Program-made: the position numbers and the translations under genes
Origin: Bog-473 sp963756025
Lineage (GTDB): Bacteria > Actinomycetota > Acidimicrobiia > Acidimicrobiales > RAAP-2
Direction: 5' to 3'
DNA length: 64,000 bases
Assembly: GCA_963756025.1 (NCBI GenBank)
Contig: CAVWMF010000001.1
Coordinates: forward strand, 186,001-250,000
Shown here: piece by piece, positions 16,753-26,789 of the stretch
Layout: the number at the start of each line of letters is the position of its first letter
Position numbering within the stretch: the first letter of the stretch is position 1
The notes under the pieces: generated by a model
What the model was told of the DNA's origin: nothing
The model's input: the letters and a program-made list of their open reading frames with translations, nothing else
Databases searched by the model: none

Positions 16753-17535
16753 ATCGTCGCTGAAACAACAACTGAGCACCGGATCAATGATCGCATCCGT
16801 GCCCGTGAAGTCCGCCTGGTCGACCCCGATGGTGTGCAGTTAGGCATCAAGGCGTTGCCCGAGGCCTTGGCTATCGCCAAGGAGCTCGATCTGGACCTGG
16901 TCGAGGTGGCCCCTATGGCCAACCCGCCGGTGTGCCGGATCATGGACTTCGGAAAATTCAAGTTCGACGAGGCCCAGCGGGCCAAGGAGAGCCGTCGGAA
17001 GACGGTTCACGTCGGGATCAAGGAAATGAAGTACCGGCCTAAGATCGGGCCGGGGGACTTCGACACCAAGACCCGCCAGGTCGCCAAGTTCTTGAATGAG
17101 GGCCACAAGGTCAAGATCACGATCATGTTCCGTGGGCGTGAGGTGTATCACCCCGAGCACGGAAAACGGATCCTGGATCGCATTGCCGAGCAGATGGAGG
17201 GCATCGCCAAAATCGAGGCCGAGCCCAAGCTCGACAACCGCAACATGATCATGGTGCTCGCCCCCGACAAGCGGGCCCGTCAGGCCGCCGCATCGAGGAC
17301 AGCCAACCAACATCGCGGTGACAAGCAATCCGCCGCGGCGACAGCGGCGGAGACACCGGCAGCGACGACTAACGGGAGCGGGCCGGAGGCCGGCGTAGTG
17401 GCCTCCGATCCCGTGCCGACACCGGCAAACGAGGCAGCAACAACCGACGCAGCAACAACCGACGCAGTAACGACCGACGCAGTAACGACCGACGCAGTAA
17501 CGACCGACGCAGCAGGAACAACCGAAGAGGGATGA
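16753..17535 (+). CDS. infC: translation initiation factor IF-3, with long low-complexity tail
   Basis: Binds the 30S subunit and checks the start codon. Seen: HRINDRIRAREVRLVDPDG (N-domain), VEVAPMANPPVCRIMDFGKFKFD (linker), then the C-domain MKYRPKIGPGDFDTKTRQVAKFLNEGHKVKITIMFRGRE. I favour an ATC start at 16753, as infC genes often use rare start codons for autoregulation. The in-frame GTG at 16741 overlaps the only Shine-Dalgarno-like run (AGAGG). After the normal end (near residue 180) a tail of about 75 residues rich in Ala, Thr and Asp follows, including five ATTDA/VTTDA units. Confidence 0.92.
   Translation: MVAETTTEHRINDRIRAREVRLVDPDGVQLGIKALPEALAIAKELDLDLVEVAPMANPPVCRIMDFGKFKFDEAQRAKESRRKTVHVGIKEMKYRPKIGPGDFDTKTRQVAKFLNEGHKVKITIMFRGREVYHPEHGKRILDRIAEQMEGIAKIEAEPKLDNRNMIMVLAPDKRARQAAASRTANQHRGDKQSAAATAAETPAATTNGSGPEAGVVASDPVPTPANEAATTDAATTDAVTTDAVTTDAVTTDAAGTTEEG
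17437..17511 (+). repeat. 15-bp tandem repeat in the infC tail
   Basis: Five units of GCAACAACCGACGCA or GTAACGACCGACGCA encode ATTDA, ATTDA, VTTDA, VTTDA, VTTDA. The last three units are identical at DNA level, suggesting recent expansion. Confidence 0.9.
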
Positions 17536-17539
17536 CGTC

Positions 17540-17734
17540 ATGCCGAAGATGAAGACGGACAAGGGCGCTGCGAAGCGCATCAAAGTCACCGGCAGTGGTC
17601 GTCTCCGTCGTGGGCAGGCCTTCCGGGGGCACAACTTCGAGACGAAGAGCAGCGTACGCATGCGTCGTCTGGGTCGTGGCGCCGATGTCTCCAAAGCCGA
17701 CGAGAAGTCGGTGCGGAGAATGCTCGGCCTCTGA
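17540..17734 (+). CDS. rpmI: 50S ribosomal protein L35
   Basis: 64 residues, full length. Seen: PKMKTDKGAAKRIKVTGSGRLRR and a basic C-terminus, VSKADEKSVRRMLGL. It lies 4 nt after infC in the standard infC-rpmI-rplT order. Confidence 0.96.
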   Translation: MPKMKTDKGAAKRIKVTGSGRLRRGQAFRGHNFETKSSVRMRRLGRGADVSKADEKSVRRMLGL

Positions 17735-17808
17735 GGTAGTTGCGTGGGCCGACCGGGCCCCGACGCAGACGCAGTAGCGAGAACGACGAGAAGAGAGGAG
17801 GACCCCCG

Positions 17809-18237
17809 ATGGCCAGAGTCAAGCGATCCGTGCACGGTCGCAAGCATCACCGCGCCGTTCTGGAACAGGCGAAGGGGTACTACGGGAACAAGAGCCGTAC
17901 CTACCGTTCGGCCAACGAGCAGCTCATGCACTCGATGCAGTACGCCTTCCGGGACCGCCGCGCCCGCAAGGGGGACTTCCGCAAGCTGTGGATCCAGCGG
18001 ATCAACGCCGGGGCCCGGGCCCACGGCATGAGTTACAGCCGCATGATCAACGGGCTGCACCTGGCCGGTATCGAGGTCGACCGCAAGGTGCTCGCCGATC
18101 TCGCCGTGAGCGACCCCGAGGCGTTCGGCGCCCTGGTGCTGGCGGCCCAGAATGCGTTGCCGGCCAACGACGCACCGGCCAACGAAGCATCGGCCGAGCC
18201 GTCCGCCAACGAGCCGGCCGAGGTCCTTTCCTCCTGA
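17809..18237 (+). CDS. rplT: 50S ribosomal protein L20, with C-terminal extension
   Basis: 142 residues. The core is textbook L20: ARVKRSVHGRKHHRAVLEQAKGYYGNKSRTYRSANEQ, then MSYSRMINGLHLAGIEVDRKVLADLAVSDPEAF. The usual protein ends near residue 118; here an Ala/Pro/Asn/Glu-rich tail of about 22 residues (NDAPANEASAEPSANEPAE) is added. AGAGAGGAGG precedes the ATG by 6 nt. Confidence 0.96.
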   Translation: MARVKRSVHGRKHHRAVLEQAKGYYGNKSRTYRSANEQLMHSMQYAFRDRRARKGDFRKLWIQRINAGARAHGMSYSRMINGLHLAGIEVDRKVLADLAVSDPEAFGALVLAAQNALPANDAPANEASAEPSANEPAEVLSS

Positions 18238-18275
18238 GCCAACCGCTCGCGTTCACGCACCGCCGGGTACGGCGG

Positions 18276-19091
18276 GTGCGGGGGCTGCTGCAGAAGCGTT
18301 CCGCCCGCTGGGCTGAGCGCGTCTTCGTGGCCGAAGGCGTCGAGCTTCTGCGTACGGCGCTCCGGGCCGGGGTGGGGATCGAGTCGGTGTATCTCGCTCC
18401 CGAGGGGGCGGGGGACCCGCAGACCCGGGAAACCTGTGACCTGGCGCTCGCCGCCGGGGCCCGGGTGTTCCCCCTGGCGCCGGGGGTGCTCGAACGGGTG
18501 GCCGATACCGTCACGCCCCAGCCGGTCCTGACCGTCCTGCCGATGCTCGATGCGCCGGCCCTCGAGGCCGCTCCCGTCCCGGATCCCGCCGCCCAGCCGC
18601 TCATCATCGTCCTCGTCGATGTCCGGGACCCCGGGAATGCCGGGACGGTGCTCCGCACGGCCGACGCCTCGGGTGTCAATGCCGTCATCTTCAGCGGTGA
18701 GTCCGTCGACCCCTACAACCCCAAAACGGTGCGCGCCTCCGCCGGATCGATCTTCCACGTCCCCTTCAGCGTCCAGGCGGATCCGGCCGCCCTGGCGACC
18801 TCGCTCTCGGGCGGGGGCTACCGGACACTGGCCACGGTCGTGCGGGACGGTCACGACTACGCCGCACTGGACTGGTCGATCCCGACCGCCCTGTTCCTGG
18901 GGAACGAGGCCTCAGGCCTGGAGCCTGCGACGCTCGAGGCCATCGGCGGCGCCGTGGCCATCCCGATGGAGGGTCGGGCCGAGTCGCTGAATGTCGGTGT
19001 GGCCTGTGCCGTCCTCTGCTTCGAGGCGCTGCGGCAACGCCGGTCGTCGGGGCGGGGGTCGGCGGCATCTACCATTTCGGTCAGTGACTGA
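18276..19091 (+). CDS. TrmH/SpoU-family RNA 2'-O-methyltransferase
   Basis: A SPOUT-fold methylase acting on rRNA or tRNA 2'-OH groups. Seen: an N-terminal substrate-binding domain (FVAEGVELLRTAL), then motif 1 DVRDPGNAGTVLRTADASG, motif 2 LFLGNEASGL, and motif 3 IPMEGRAESLNVGVACAVLCFEALRQ, forming the SAM knot. The GTG at 18276 is the first usual start codon, but conserved-looking sequence (LAFTHRRVRR) precedes it. A CTG overlapping the rplT stop (18234) may be the real start. Position between rplT and pheS is common in actinobacteria. Confidence 0.9.
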   Translation: MRGLLQKRSARWAERVFVAEGVELLRTALRAGVGIESVYLAPEGAGDPQTRETCDLALAAGARVFPLAPGVLERVADTVTPQPVLTVLPMLDAPALEAAPVPDPAAQPLIIVLVDVRDPGNAGTVLRTADASGVNAVIFSGESVDPYNPKTVRASAGSIFHVPFSVQADPAALATSLSGGGYRTLATVVRDGHDYAALDWSIPTALFLGNEASGLEPATLEAIGGAVAIPMEGRAESLNVGVACAVLCFEALRQRRSSGRGSAASTISVSD

Positions 19092-20167
19092 GCAGACGCA
19101 GGTGCAGATGCAAAGCGATATCGAACGGATCGTCGAGGAAGGGCGGGCCGCCATTGCGGCGGCGCCGTCGACCGATGCCCTGGGGCACGTGGAGACCGAC
19201 CTGTTCGGCAAGCGCTCCGCCCTGTCGGGAGCCCACCGCTCGTTGGGCTCCGCTCGACCCCGACGCCCGCAAGGAAGCGGGACGTCAGTTGCAGGAGGCC
19301 CGGGCAGCGCTCGAGCACCTGGTGGCCACCCGCCGGATCACGCTGGCCGAGACCGAGCGGGTCGCCCTCCTGGCGGCGGACCGCCTCGACCTGACCGAGG
19401 TCATCCCCGCCCACGTCACGTCGCCGCTCAACCGGGGCCACCTCCACCTGGTGTCCCAGGCCCGGGACGAGCTGGAGGACGTGTTCGTCGGTATGGGCTT
19501 CATCGTCGCCGAGGGCCCCGAGGCCGAGACGGACTGGTACAACTTCGAGGCGCTGAACATGCCTCCGGCCCACCCGGCCCGGGGCATGTACGACACCATG
19601 TATCTCGACATCGGCGAGCCCGAGACCGTGCTGCTCCGCACCCACACGTCACCCGTCCAGATCCATTTGATGGAAGAGGCGGTGCGCAAGGGCACGCTAC
19701 CGATCCATGCCGTCATGCCGGGGAAGTGTTTCCGGCTCGATACGCCGGACGCCCGTCACCTCCCCGTCTTCAATCAGATCGAAGGGCTCGTGGTGGACCG
19801 CGGTATCACGTTCGGCGACCTGGCCGGCACCATCCAGACGTTCACCTCGGCTTATTTCGGGGAGGACATGCAGTCGCGTCTGCGACCGGCCTACTTCCCT
19901 TTCACCGAGCCCTCGGCCGAGTTCGAGATCACCTGCGCCATCTGTCGCGGCGAAGGCTGCCGCACGTGCTCCAACATCGGATGGGTGGAGCTCGGCGGGT
20001 GCGGGATGGTGGACCCCGCCGTCTTCGCCGCCGTGGGGATCGACGCGGACGAATGGTCCGGCTTCGCCTTCGGTTTCGGTATCGACCGTTTGGCCCTCAT
20101 GCGCCACGAGATTCCGGACCTGCGTTCCTTTATGGAGAATGACATCCGCTTCCTGTCTCAGTTCTGA
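19084..20167 (+). CDS. pheS: phenylalanine-tRNA ligase alpha subunit, frameshifted
   Basis: Catalytic subunit of PheRS. The GTG start overlaps the end of the upstream methylase by 8 nt. The first 57 codons (IERIVEEGRAAI, FGKRSALSGAHRSLG) are in one frame. From LDPDARKEAGRQLQ onwards the protein is in another, to the TGA at 20165-20167. The break is near 19250 (GGCTCCGCTCGAC), where one surplus C suffices. Class II motifs are intact downstream: HPARGMYDTMYL (motif 1 area), RTHTSPVQIHLM, GKCFRLDTPDARH (motif 2), FGFGIDRLALMRHEI (motif 3). As pheS is essential, this is probably a sequence error. Confidence 0.93.
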
Positions 20168-20213
20168 GACGGCCCCGCCCCGCCCCTCATCACAGCTCTA
20201 GAGAAAGACATCC

Positions 20214-22764
20214 GTGCGCGCTCCACTCAGTTGGCTCCGTGACTTCGCCCCCTTCCCCGACGACACCGGGGTACTGACCGCCGCGCTCGATGATCTGGGA
20301 CTCGTCGTCGAAGGGATCGAGCAGGTCGGCGAAGGCCTCGAAGACGTCGTGGTCAGCCGGGTCACCGGGATCGAGGCCATCAAGGGGGCCGACCGTATCC
20401 GCCGTATCGTCATCGATGCGGGCGGAGATCCGCTCCAGATCGTCTGCGGAGCCTTCAACTTCGAGGTCGGTGACCGGGTCCCGTTGGCTCCCGTCGGCGC
20501 GGTGCTGCCCGGGGGCTTCGCGATCGGCCTGCGCAAGATGCGCGGCGTCGAGTCCCACGGCATGTTGTGCTCGGGCCGCGAGCTGGGGCTCTCCGACGAC
20601 GGAGCGGGCCTGCTCGTGCTCGGCGATGAGATCGAGGGTCCTCCCGGTACGCCCCTCACCGAGGCCCTCGGGCTCGAGGCGGACACCGTGTTCGACATCA
20701 CGGTGGAAGGCAATCGTCCCGATGCCTGGTCGGTCGCGGGCATCGCCCGGGATCTGGCCGCCCGGCTGGGTCTCCCGTTCACGCTGCCTGCACCGCCCCC
20801 TCCCGCCGCGAGCGGGCGCCCGGTGTCGGAGGCCGCCAGTGCTGTGGTCGAAGACCCCGATCTCTGTCCGCGCCTCACCGTCTCGGTTCTCGGTGAGGTG
20901 GTGGTCGGGCCGTCACCGGAGTGGATCGCCCGGCGCCTGACCCTGGCCGGAATGCGGCCCATCAACAATGTCGTGGACGCATCGAACTACGTGATGCTCG
21001 AGCTGGGCCAGCCCACCCACCCCTACGACGTGGCGCGCCTGGGCGGGCGGGGCCTGATCGTGCGGCGGGCCCGGAGCGGTGAGACGCTCGAGACGCTCGA
21101 TGGCGGTGACGCGGACGCTCGGTCGCCCCGGTCGCAGTTCGGGGGACACCGGCGAGGACTGTCTCATCTGTGACGGTGAAGACGTCGCGGTGGGCGTGGC
21201 CGGGATCATGGGTGGTGCGTCGTCGGAGATCGCCGGGACGACCACCGAGGTGCTGCTGGAGGCGGCGTATTTCACGCCGATGGCGATTGCGCGGACGTCC
21301 AAGCGACTCGGCCTGCGCACCGAGGCGTCGGCCCGCTTCGAACGGGGTTGCGATCCGTGGGGGATCGACGCCGCGGTGAACCGGTTCGTCGAGCTGCTCG
21401 GCGAGAGCATCCCGGGCCTGCAGGTGTGTGACGGCATCCTCGATGTGCGGGGGGACGTCCCCGAGCCGTTCACGCTGCAGGTGCCGATCGCACGCGTCCA
21501 GCGCCAGATCGGTGTGCCGCTTTCCGGCGTCGAGATCGCCGCACTGCTGGACCCGATCGGCTTCACGACGAGCGGCGGTGGGGGAGCTGTGGCCGACGAC
21601 GGCCGGCTGGCGGTGCTCGTCCCCACGAACCGGCCCGATGTGCGTCCTGCCCCCTACGGGATCGACGACGTGATCGAGGAGGTGGCCCGGATGTTCGGGT
21701 ACGCCAACGTTCCCCGGCACACGCCGACGTGGCCCCAACCCGGCCATCTCACCTCCCTCCAGCGGTCGCGACGGCTGGTGAAGAGCGTGCTCGCCGGCAT
21801 CGGCGCCTCCGAGGGTTGGACCAATACGTTCGTCTCGGAGGAGTCGCACCACCGGGTGGGCCTGAGCGGTCCGGCGGTGCGCGTGTCGAACCCGCTCATC
21901 GCCGAAGAACCGTTCCTGCGGCGCTCGCTCATGCCGGGACTGCTCAGTGCGCTGGCCCATAACGCCGGGCGGCGTCAGGGCGCCATCAGGTTGTTCGAAG
22001 TCGGCGTCGTGTTCTCGCATCCCGGGGAGGGCGTGCCGCGGGTCGTCGAACGCAGCGGCGCCGGGGGCACGCACACAGCGCTGCTCCCGGGCGAGCGCGA
22101 GCTGTTGAGCGCGGTCTTCGCCTATGAGGACGACGACGCGCGGAGTGCCACGGCGGCCTGGCATGTCCTGGCCGACGCGTTCCGGTTGTCGGGCGTGCGC
22201 CTGGTCGCGCCGGGCGGAGGGGCGCCGCTACCGGGTCTGCACCCGACCCGCTCGGCCCGCTTGGTCGCCCGGGCGGTTTCGGAGTCGTCAGACGAAAATC
22301 CCGGGGTGCCGATCGGCGCGGTGGGAGAGATCGATCCCGATGTCGCGGCCCGTTTCGGGCTCACGCACGCGTCCGGGAGGGGGACCGAGTCCCGCCGGAT
22401 CGGCTGGCTCGAGGTGGACCTCGGACTTCTCTTCGACGAAGAGGCCGTGGCCCGTAAGGCGATGGTCGCCGCTGCCGTGAGCCGCTTCCCCTCCTCGGAC
22501 ATCGACCTGGCGCTGGTCGTCGCCGACGACGTTCCGGCCGACGTGGTGACCGAGGTGTTGGCGACAGCGGCCGGCGATCTGCTCGAGTCGGTGGCGCTCT
22601 TCGACGTGTACCGCGGCCAGGGGATCGCCGAGGGAACGCGCAGCCTGGCCTTCCGGCTGCGGTTCTGCTCGCTCGACCACACGTTGACGGACGACGAGGT
22701 CGGCGAGTTACGGGCGCGTTGCATCGACGCGGTGACGAAGGAGTGCGGCGCGGCACTGCGCTGA
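20214..22764 (+). CDS. pheT: phenylalanine-tRNA ligase beta subunit, frameshifted
   Basis: Structural and editing subunit of PheRS. In order: N-terminal tRNA-binding EMAP-like domain (VVSRVTGIEAIKGADRIRR; LRKMRGVESHGMLCSGRELGLS), B3/B4 editing domain (SARFERGCDPWGID), B5, and the C-terminal ferredoxin-like anticodon-binding domain (SRFPSSDIDLALVV, ending TLTDDEVGELRARCIDAVTKECGAALR). Near 21108 the frame changes after TLETLDG. The sequence GGCGGTGACG should probably be GGCGTGACG, restoring VTRTLG...CLICDGEDVAVGVAGIMGG. One surplus G, the same error type as in pheS. Confidence 0.93.
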
Positions 22765-22799
22765 CCGTGCCGCCATCGACGGGGGCCGGATCGACCCGC

Positions 22800-23489
22800 T
22801 CATGAGTCGAGGAAGCGCAACACCGCCAGCACGCGCCGGTGATCGGACTGCGACACCGGCAGGTTGAACTTGGTGAAGATGTTGGCGACGTGCTTCTCCA
22901 CCGCTCCTTCGGAGATGACGAGCTGCGCGGCGATGGCGGCATTCGAACGGCCCTCCGCCATGAGGGAGAGGACCTCTTTCTCACGTGCGCTCAGGACCGA
23001 GATGGAGTCGGTCTGGCGGGAGGCGCCCATGAGCTGGGTCACCACCTCGGGGTCCAACGCGGTGCCCCCCGAGGCGACCCGTCGGAGGGCCTCGACGAAG
23101 TCGCTGACGTCGGCCACCCGGTCTTTGAGCAGATAGCCGATCCCGGCCGCATCGTCGGCCAGGAGCTCGGCCGCATAGCGGGTCTCGATGTACTGGGAGA
23201 ACAACAGGATGCCCAGACCCTCGTACTGGCGGCGCAGCCCGATCGCCGCCCGCAGCCCTTCGTCGGTGAAGGTGGGGGGCATGCGGATGTCGACCACGGC
23301 CACGTCGGGCCTCTCGCGCTCGATCGAGCGCCAGAGGGCCTCGGCGTCGGCGACGGCCTCGGTGATGACGAAGCCCCGATCAGCCAGAAGTTGGACGAGG
23401 CCGTCGCGGAGGATGGCCGAGTCCTCGGCGATCACGACGCGCAGGGGGGCGGCGGGAGAGGCGTCGGGAGAGGCGGCGGGAGAGGTCAC
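22800..23489 (-). CDS. NarL/LuxR-type response regulator
   Basis: 229 residues. Receiver domain 15-135 with acidic pocket (VVIAEDS), phospho-acceptor Asp in VAVVDIRMPPT, and conserved Lys in YLLKDRV. The C-terminal LuxR helix-turn-helix is LSAREKEVLSLMAEGRSNAAIAAQLVISEGAVEKHVANIFTKF. Last gene of a four-gene minus-strand operon; its ATG is directly next to the stop of the kinase gene. It probably controls the linked ABC transporter. Confidence 0.95.
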   Translation of the reverse strand: MTSPAASPDASPAAPLRVVIAEDSAILRDGLVQLLADRGFVITEAVADAEALWRSIERERPDVAVVDIRMPPTFTDEGLRAAIGLRRQYEGLGILLFSQYIETRYAAELLADDAAGIGYLLKDRVADVSDFVEALRRVASGGTALDPEVVTQLMGASRQTDSISVLSAREKEVLSLMAEGRSNAAIAAQLVISEGAVEKHVANIFTKFNLPVSQSDHRRVLAVLRFLDS

Positions 23490-24887
23490 TTAGGCGTGCA
23501 GGGGGAGATCCACGGTCACGACCGTCGGGCCACGGGGTGGGCTGACGATGCCGAGCCGTCCGTCGACCGCATGCACCCGGTCGGTGAGGCCGACCAGCCC
23601 GCTCGACGAGGACCCCATGCGTGAGAGCGAAGCCCCCCCGATGCCGTCGTCGCGCACGACCACCCGGAGCCAGCCTCCGTACTCCGTACACGAGATGCTG
23701 GCGCGGGATGCCTTGGCATGCTGGGTCACGTTGGCGAGCAGCTCGGCCACGCAGAAGTAGGCGATGGCCTCAATGGCGGGTGTCGGCCGTTCATTGAGCG
23801 CGAGGGAGAGCGACGTGGGAATCGTGCAGCGCGCCGCCAACGTGGCAAGCGCTCCTTCGAGGCCGATGTCCAGCGCGGGAGGATGGATGCCCCGGGCCAG
23901 GTCGCGCAGTTCGACGATGGCCTCCTTGGCGCCTTGGTGCGCGTCATTGACCAATTGACGGACCTGGTCGAGGTCGAGGTGGTCGTCGTCCGCCAACTTC
24001 TCCTTGGCCATGCCCAGGCGCATGGCCAGCGCCACGAGTTGGGCCTGGGTCCCGTCGTGCAGGTCGCGCTCGATGCGCCGCATGGCCGCAGCTGAGGAGT
24101 CGACCGTCTGCGCCCGTGCCTCCTCGAGCGAGCGCACGCGGACCGCGACGGGATCGGGCGACAGCAGGACCCGCATGATGCGACGGTCCAGACCGACCAC
24201 GGCCCGCACCGCCCAGGGGGCCGCGAAGAAAAGAAGGACACCGACGAGGAAGATCCCGACCCCATGGCCAAACCCGATAGGCCCGCCTGCGAACAAGTCG
24301 GACCCGAAGAAGATCCGAGGCAGTCCGAAGACACCAGGATCGTTTTCGCCCCGGCCCCATATCGGAAACGTGATGCAGAAGAAGGCGTCCCACCACAAGC
24401 TGAAGGCGGCAAAGAGTCCGAGGAGCGCCAACGGCACTTTGACCACCAGGTAGGCCATCGAGCGCCATCCCGTGCGGTCGCGCAGGGCTGCCTGGAGCCA
24501 GCCGAAGAATCCGGGACGATGCTCGAACGGTTCAGGATCGTTGATCTCCTCGTTGAGGAGACCCCGGGCGAGCTGCCGATGGAATCCGCCGATGCCCCGT
24601 GAACCGCGCACGGCAAGGGCGATGATGGGAAAGCCGACAAACGTGACGGCGAGGACAATGCCGGCAAAGAGGGTGATGGCGACGAAGGCCATCCCGACGG
24701 CGGCCAGGGGTATGCCGATCGTGAGAAACCAGAACTCCGACCACGTCCGCTTGGCGAATGGCTCGTGCCAGACGATGCGAGCGAATTCTCGTGAGCGTTC
24801 GCCTGTCTTCTCTGAAACGACGGCCGCCATCTCCTTCACCAACTCACGCATCCGCGCACCGGGTTCGTCCGCCCGTTCCCCGGTCAT
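23490..24887 (-). CDS. sensor histidine kinase (HisKA_3 type)
   Basis: 465 residues. The N-terminus has several hydrophobic segments in two pairs (about 50-95 and 145-235), with a small extracytoplasmic loop between, so it likely senses an event in the membrane. The phospho-acceptor His is in RRIERDLHDGTQAQLVALAMRLG; the HATPase_c domain has LLANVTQHAKAS (N box) and VRDDGIGG (G1). Similar kinases occur beside ABC exporters that handle peptides or lipids. ATG overlaps the permease stop by 4 nt. Confidence 0.93.
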   Translation of the reverse strand: MTGERADEPGARMRELVKEMAAVVSEKTGERSREFARIVWHEPFAKRTWSEFWFLTIGIPLAAVGMAFVAITLFAGIVLAVTFVGFPIIALAVRGSRGIGGFHRQLARGLLNEEINDPEPFEHRPGFFGWLQAALRDRTGWRSMAYLVVKVPLALLGLFAAFSLWWDAFFCITFPIWGRGENDPGVFGLPRIFFGSDLFAGGPIGFGHGVGIFLVGVLLFFAAPWAVRAVVGLDRRIMRVLLSPDPVAVRVRSLEEARAQTVDSSAAAMRRIERDLHDGTQAQLVALAMRLGMAKEKLADDDHLDLDQVRQLVNDAHQGAKEAIVELRDLARGIHPPALDIGLEGALATLAARCTIPTSLSLALNERPTPAIEAIAYFCVAELLANVTQHAKASRASISCTEYGGWLRVVVRDDGIGGASLSRMGSSSSGLVGLTDRVHAVDGRLGIVSPPRGPTVVTVDLPLHA

Positions 24888-25690
24888 GCGTCCCGCCGGT
24901 GCAGAAGGAGCATCCCGATCCCGAGGGCGACCGCGCAGTAGAGCCCCATGAGAGCGAGTCCGAGGCCCGGGGAGACCTGACCTTGCTGGCGCACGACGGT
25001 CGCCACCGAATTGGCCAGCATCTGCAACGGGGTGAAGCGGCCGGGGTTGCCGTGCGGGTTCAGCGGTTGGAGGAGAACGGGGAGGAGGAAGACGACTCCC
25101 ACGAAGGTGGTGATGGCGCCGGCCGTGTGGCGGATGATGACGCCGAGACCCAGACCGAACATACCCAAGAGTGCCAGATAGGCCCCCGACATGAGAAGCG
25201 CCCGCAAGACCCCGGGATCGCCCAGGGAGACGACAGGGGCATTCCCCGAAAGGATGGCTCGGCCGGTGAAGAAACAGCCAAAGGCCAGAATTTCGCTCAC
25301 GACCAGGGAAACGGCGGCGATCACGAGCACTTTGGCAGCGAGCAACAACGGCCGTCGAGGTATCGCGGCCAGCGAGGAGCGGATGGTCCCGCTGCCGTAT
25401 TCGCCGGTGATCATCAAGATGCCGAGCAGGCCGATGGTGAGCGATCCGATGGCCAGCCCGGTCAGGGACTGGTTCGTCGGATCAAATCCCTGCTGCAGCA
25501 CCGCCTGCGCCTTGCGATGGATGTTGCTGGTGGCGAGAACCGTCACGAGAAGCGTGCCGATGATCGTGGCGAGCAGTGTCCAACCCGTCGAACGGAGGGT
25601 CCGCAACTTGGTGAACTCCGCCTGTACGGCGTGCCGTAGGCCGTAGCTCCGCTGGGACATGGGTTGCGGCATGAGAGTCGTCATCTGCAT
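24884..25690 (-). CDS. ABC-2-type transporter permease
   Basis: 268 residues with six predicted transmembrane segments, starting after a cytoplasmic RHAVQAEFTKLRTLRSTGWTLL segment typical of ABC-2 permeases (EFTKLRT). Mid-protein GEYGSGTIRSSLAAIPRRPLLLAAK is the coupling-helix region common to this subgroup. It overlaps the ATPase gene by 10 bp and the kinase by 4 bp. The substrate is unknown; drug, peptide or lipid export are all possible. Confidence 0.88.
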   Translation of the reverse strand: MQMTTLMPQPMSQRSYGLRHAVQAEFTKLRTLRSTGWTLLATIIGTLLVTVLATSNIHRKAQAVLQQGFDPTNQSLTGLAIGSLTIGLLGILMITGEYGSGTIRSSLAAIPRRPLLLAAKVLVIAAVSLVVSEILAFGCFFTGRAILSGNAPVVSLGDPGVLRALLMSGAYLALLGMFGLGLGVIIRHTAGAITTFVGVVFLLPVLLQPLNPHGNPGRFTPLQMLANSVATVVRQQGQVSPGLGLALMGLYCAVALGIGMLLLHRRDA

Positions 25691-26652
25691 TCCTTACTGA
25701 GCGTCCGAGTGCGCATGCGAGCGCGGGGCACATCGAGGACGGTGGTTCGCTGGCCGGAGCGGTACTCCACCGCATCCTGGGTCAGCTCCATGAATGCGTC
25801 CTCGAGGGAACCCTTGAGTGGTGAGAGCTCGTGCAGCGTCAGGATGCGATCGGCGGCCAACTCGCCGATCTCGGCCGAGCTCAAGCCCGTGGCCACGATC
25901 GAACCGTCCGCCTCGACCTTCGCGCCGGCGCCGGCGTCGTTGAGTGCGGCGACGAACAACTCGGTCATCGGTGTGACGACGCGCACGGCGTCCAGCTCGC
26001 TCTGGGCCGTGAACGCACTGACGCTCGTCTCGGCGATCAGGGTGCCGCGGCCGATCACAACCAGTCGCTCTGCGGTCAGCGCCATCTCGTTGATCAGGTG
26101 GCTCGACACGAACACGGTTCTTCCCTCGGCGGCCAGGTCACGTAAGAGGAACCGGGCCCAACGTATGCCTTCGGGGTCGAGACCGTTGATGGGTTCGTCG
26201 AAAAGCAGGACTCCTGGGTCCCCGAGAAGGGCGGTGGCGATCCCGAGCCGCTGTCCCATCCCGAGCGAATACCGCCCGGCCCGTTGGTGCGCCACCTCGG
26301 TGAGCCCGACGATGTCGAGGACCTCGTCGATGCGGGAACGGGCGATGTCATTGGACTTGGCCAGAAAAAGCAGGTGGTCATAGGCACTTCGCGCCGGGTG
26401 ATATGCCTTGGCGTCCAACAGTGCCCCGACCTCGCGCAGCGGCCACGCCAGCTCGTTGTAGCGCTTCCCGTTCACCAGCGTCGTCCCCGAGGTCGGATTG
26501 TCCAGTCCCATGATCATGCGCATGGTGGTGGACTTGCCCGAGCCGTTCGGGCCGAGGAAGCCGGTGACCACTCCCGGGGTCACCTCGAAACTCAAGTTGT
26601 CGACGGCCAGGGTGCTGCGGTAGCGCTTGGTCAGACCCTTCGCAACGATCAT
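25681..26652 (-). CDS. ABC transporter ATP-binding protein
   Basis: 323 residues from the ATG at 26652. Seen: Walker A GPNGSGKST, Q-loop area GALLDAKAYHPARSAYDHL (typical of the subgroup resembling BcrA-type exporter ATPases), signature YSLGMGQRLGIA, Walker B VLLFDEPINGLDPEG, and the H-loop SSHLINEM. A C-terminal ~100-residue domain follows. GGAGG touches the ATG, too close for a ribosome site, while TACCTT lies 6 nt upstream, pointing to a leaderless transcript. First gene of the operon. Confidence 0.94.
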   Translation of the reverse strand: MIVAKGLTKRYRSTLAVDNLSFEVTPGVVTGFLGPNGSGKSTTMRMIMGLDNPTSGTTLVNGKRYNELAWPLREVGALLDAKAYHPARSAYDHLLFLAKSNDIARSRIDEVLDIVGLTEVAHQRAGRYSLGMGQRLGIATALLGDPGVLLFDEPINGLDPEGIRWARFLLRDLAAEGRTVFVSSHLINEMALTAERLVVIGRGTLIAETSVSAFTAQSELDAVRVVTPMTELFVAALNDAGAGAKVEADGSIVATGLSSAEIGELAADRILTLHELSPLKGSLEDAFMELTQDAVEYRSGQRTTVLDVPRARMRTRTLSKECR

Positions 26653-26658
26653 GCCTCC

Positions 26659-26664
26659 AAGGTA
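26659..26664 (-). promoter_or_regulatory. -10 box of the ABC/two-component operon, leaderless type
   Basis: TACCTT on the minus strand, 6 nt before the ATG of the ATPase gene. It drives the four-gene operon if correct. Confidence 0.45.
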
Positions 26665-26789
26665 TGGAATTCCCCGGCAAATGAACATGTCGCTGACCGG
26701 CGTCCCGGCCTGGGGCTAGCACCCCTCCGTGGGCGGAGGATGACCGCATCGGGGCGACGTAGGGCGACGAACCTCATTCGAAAGCATCG

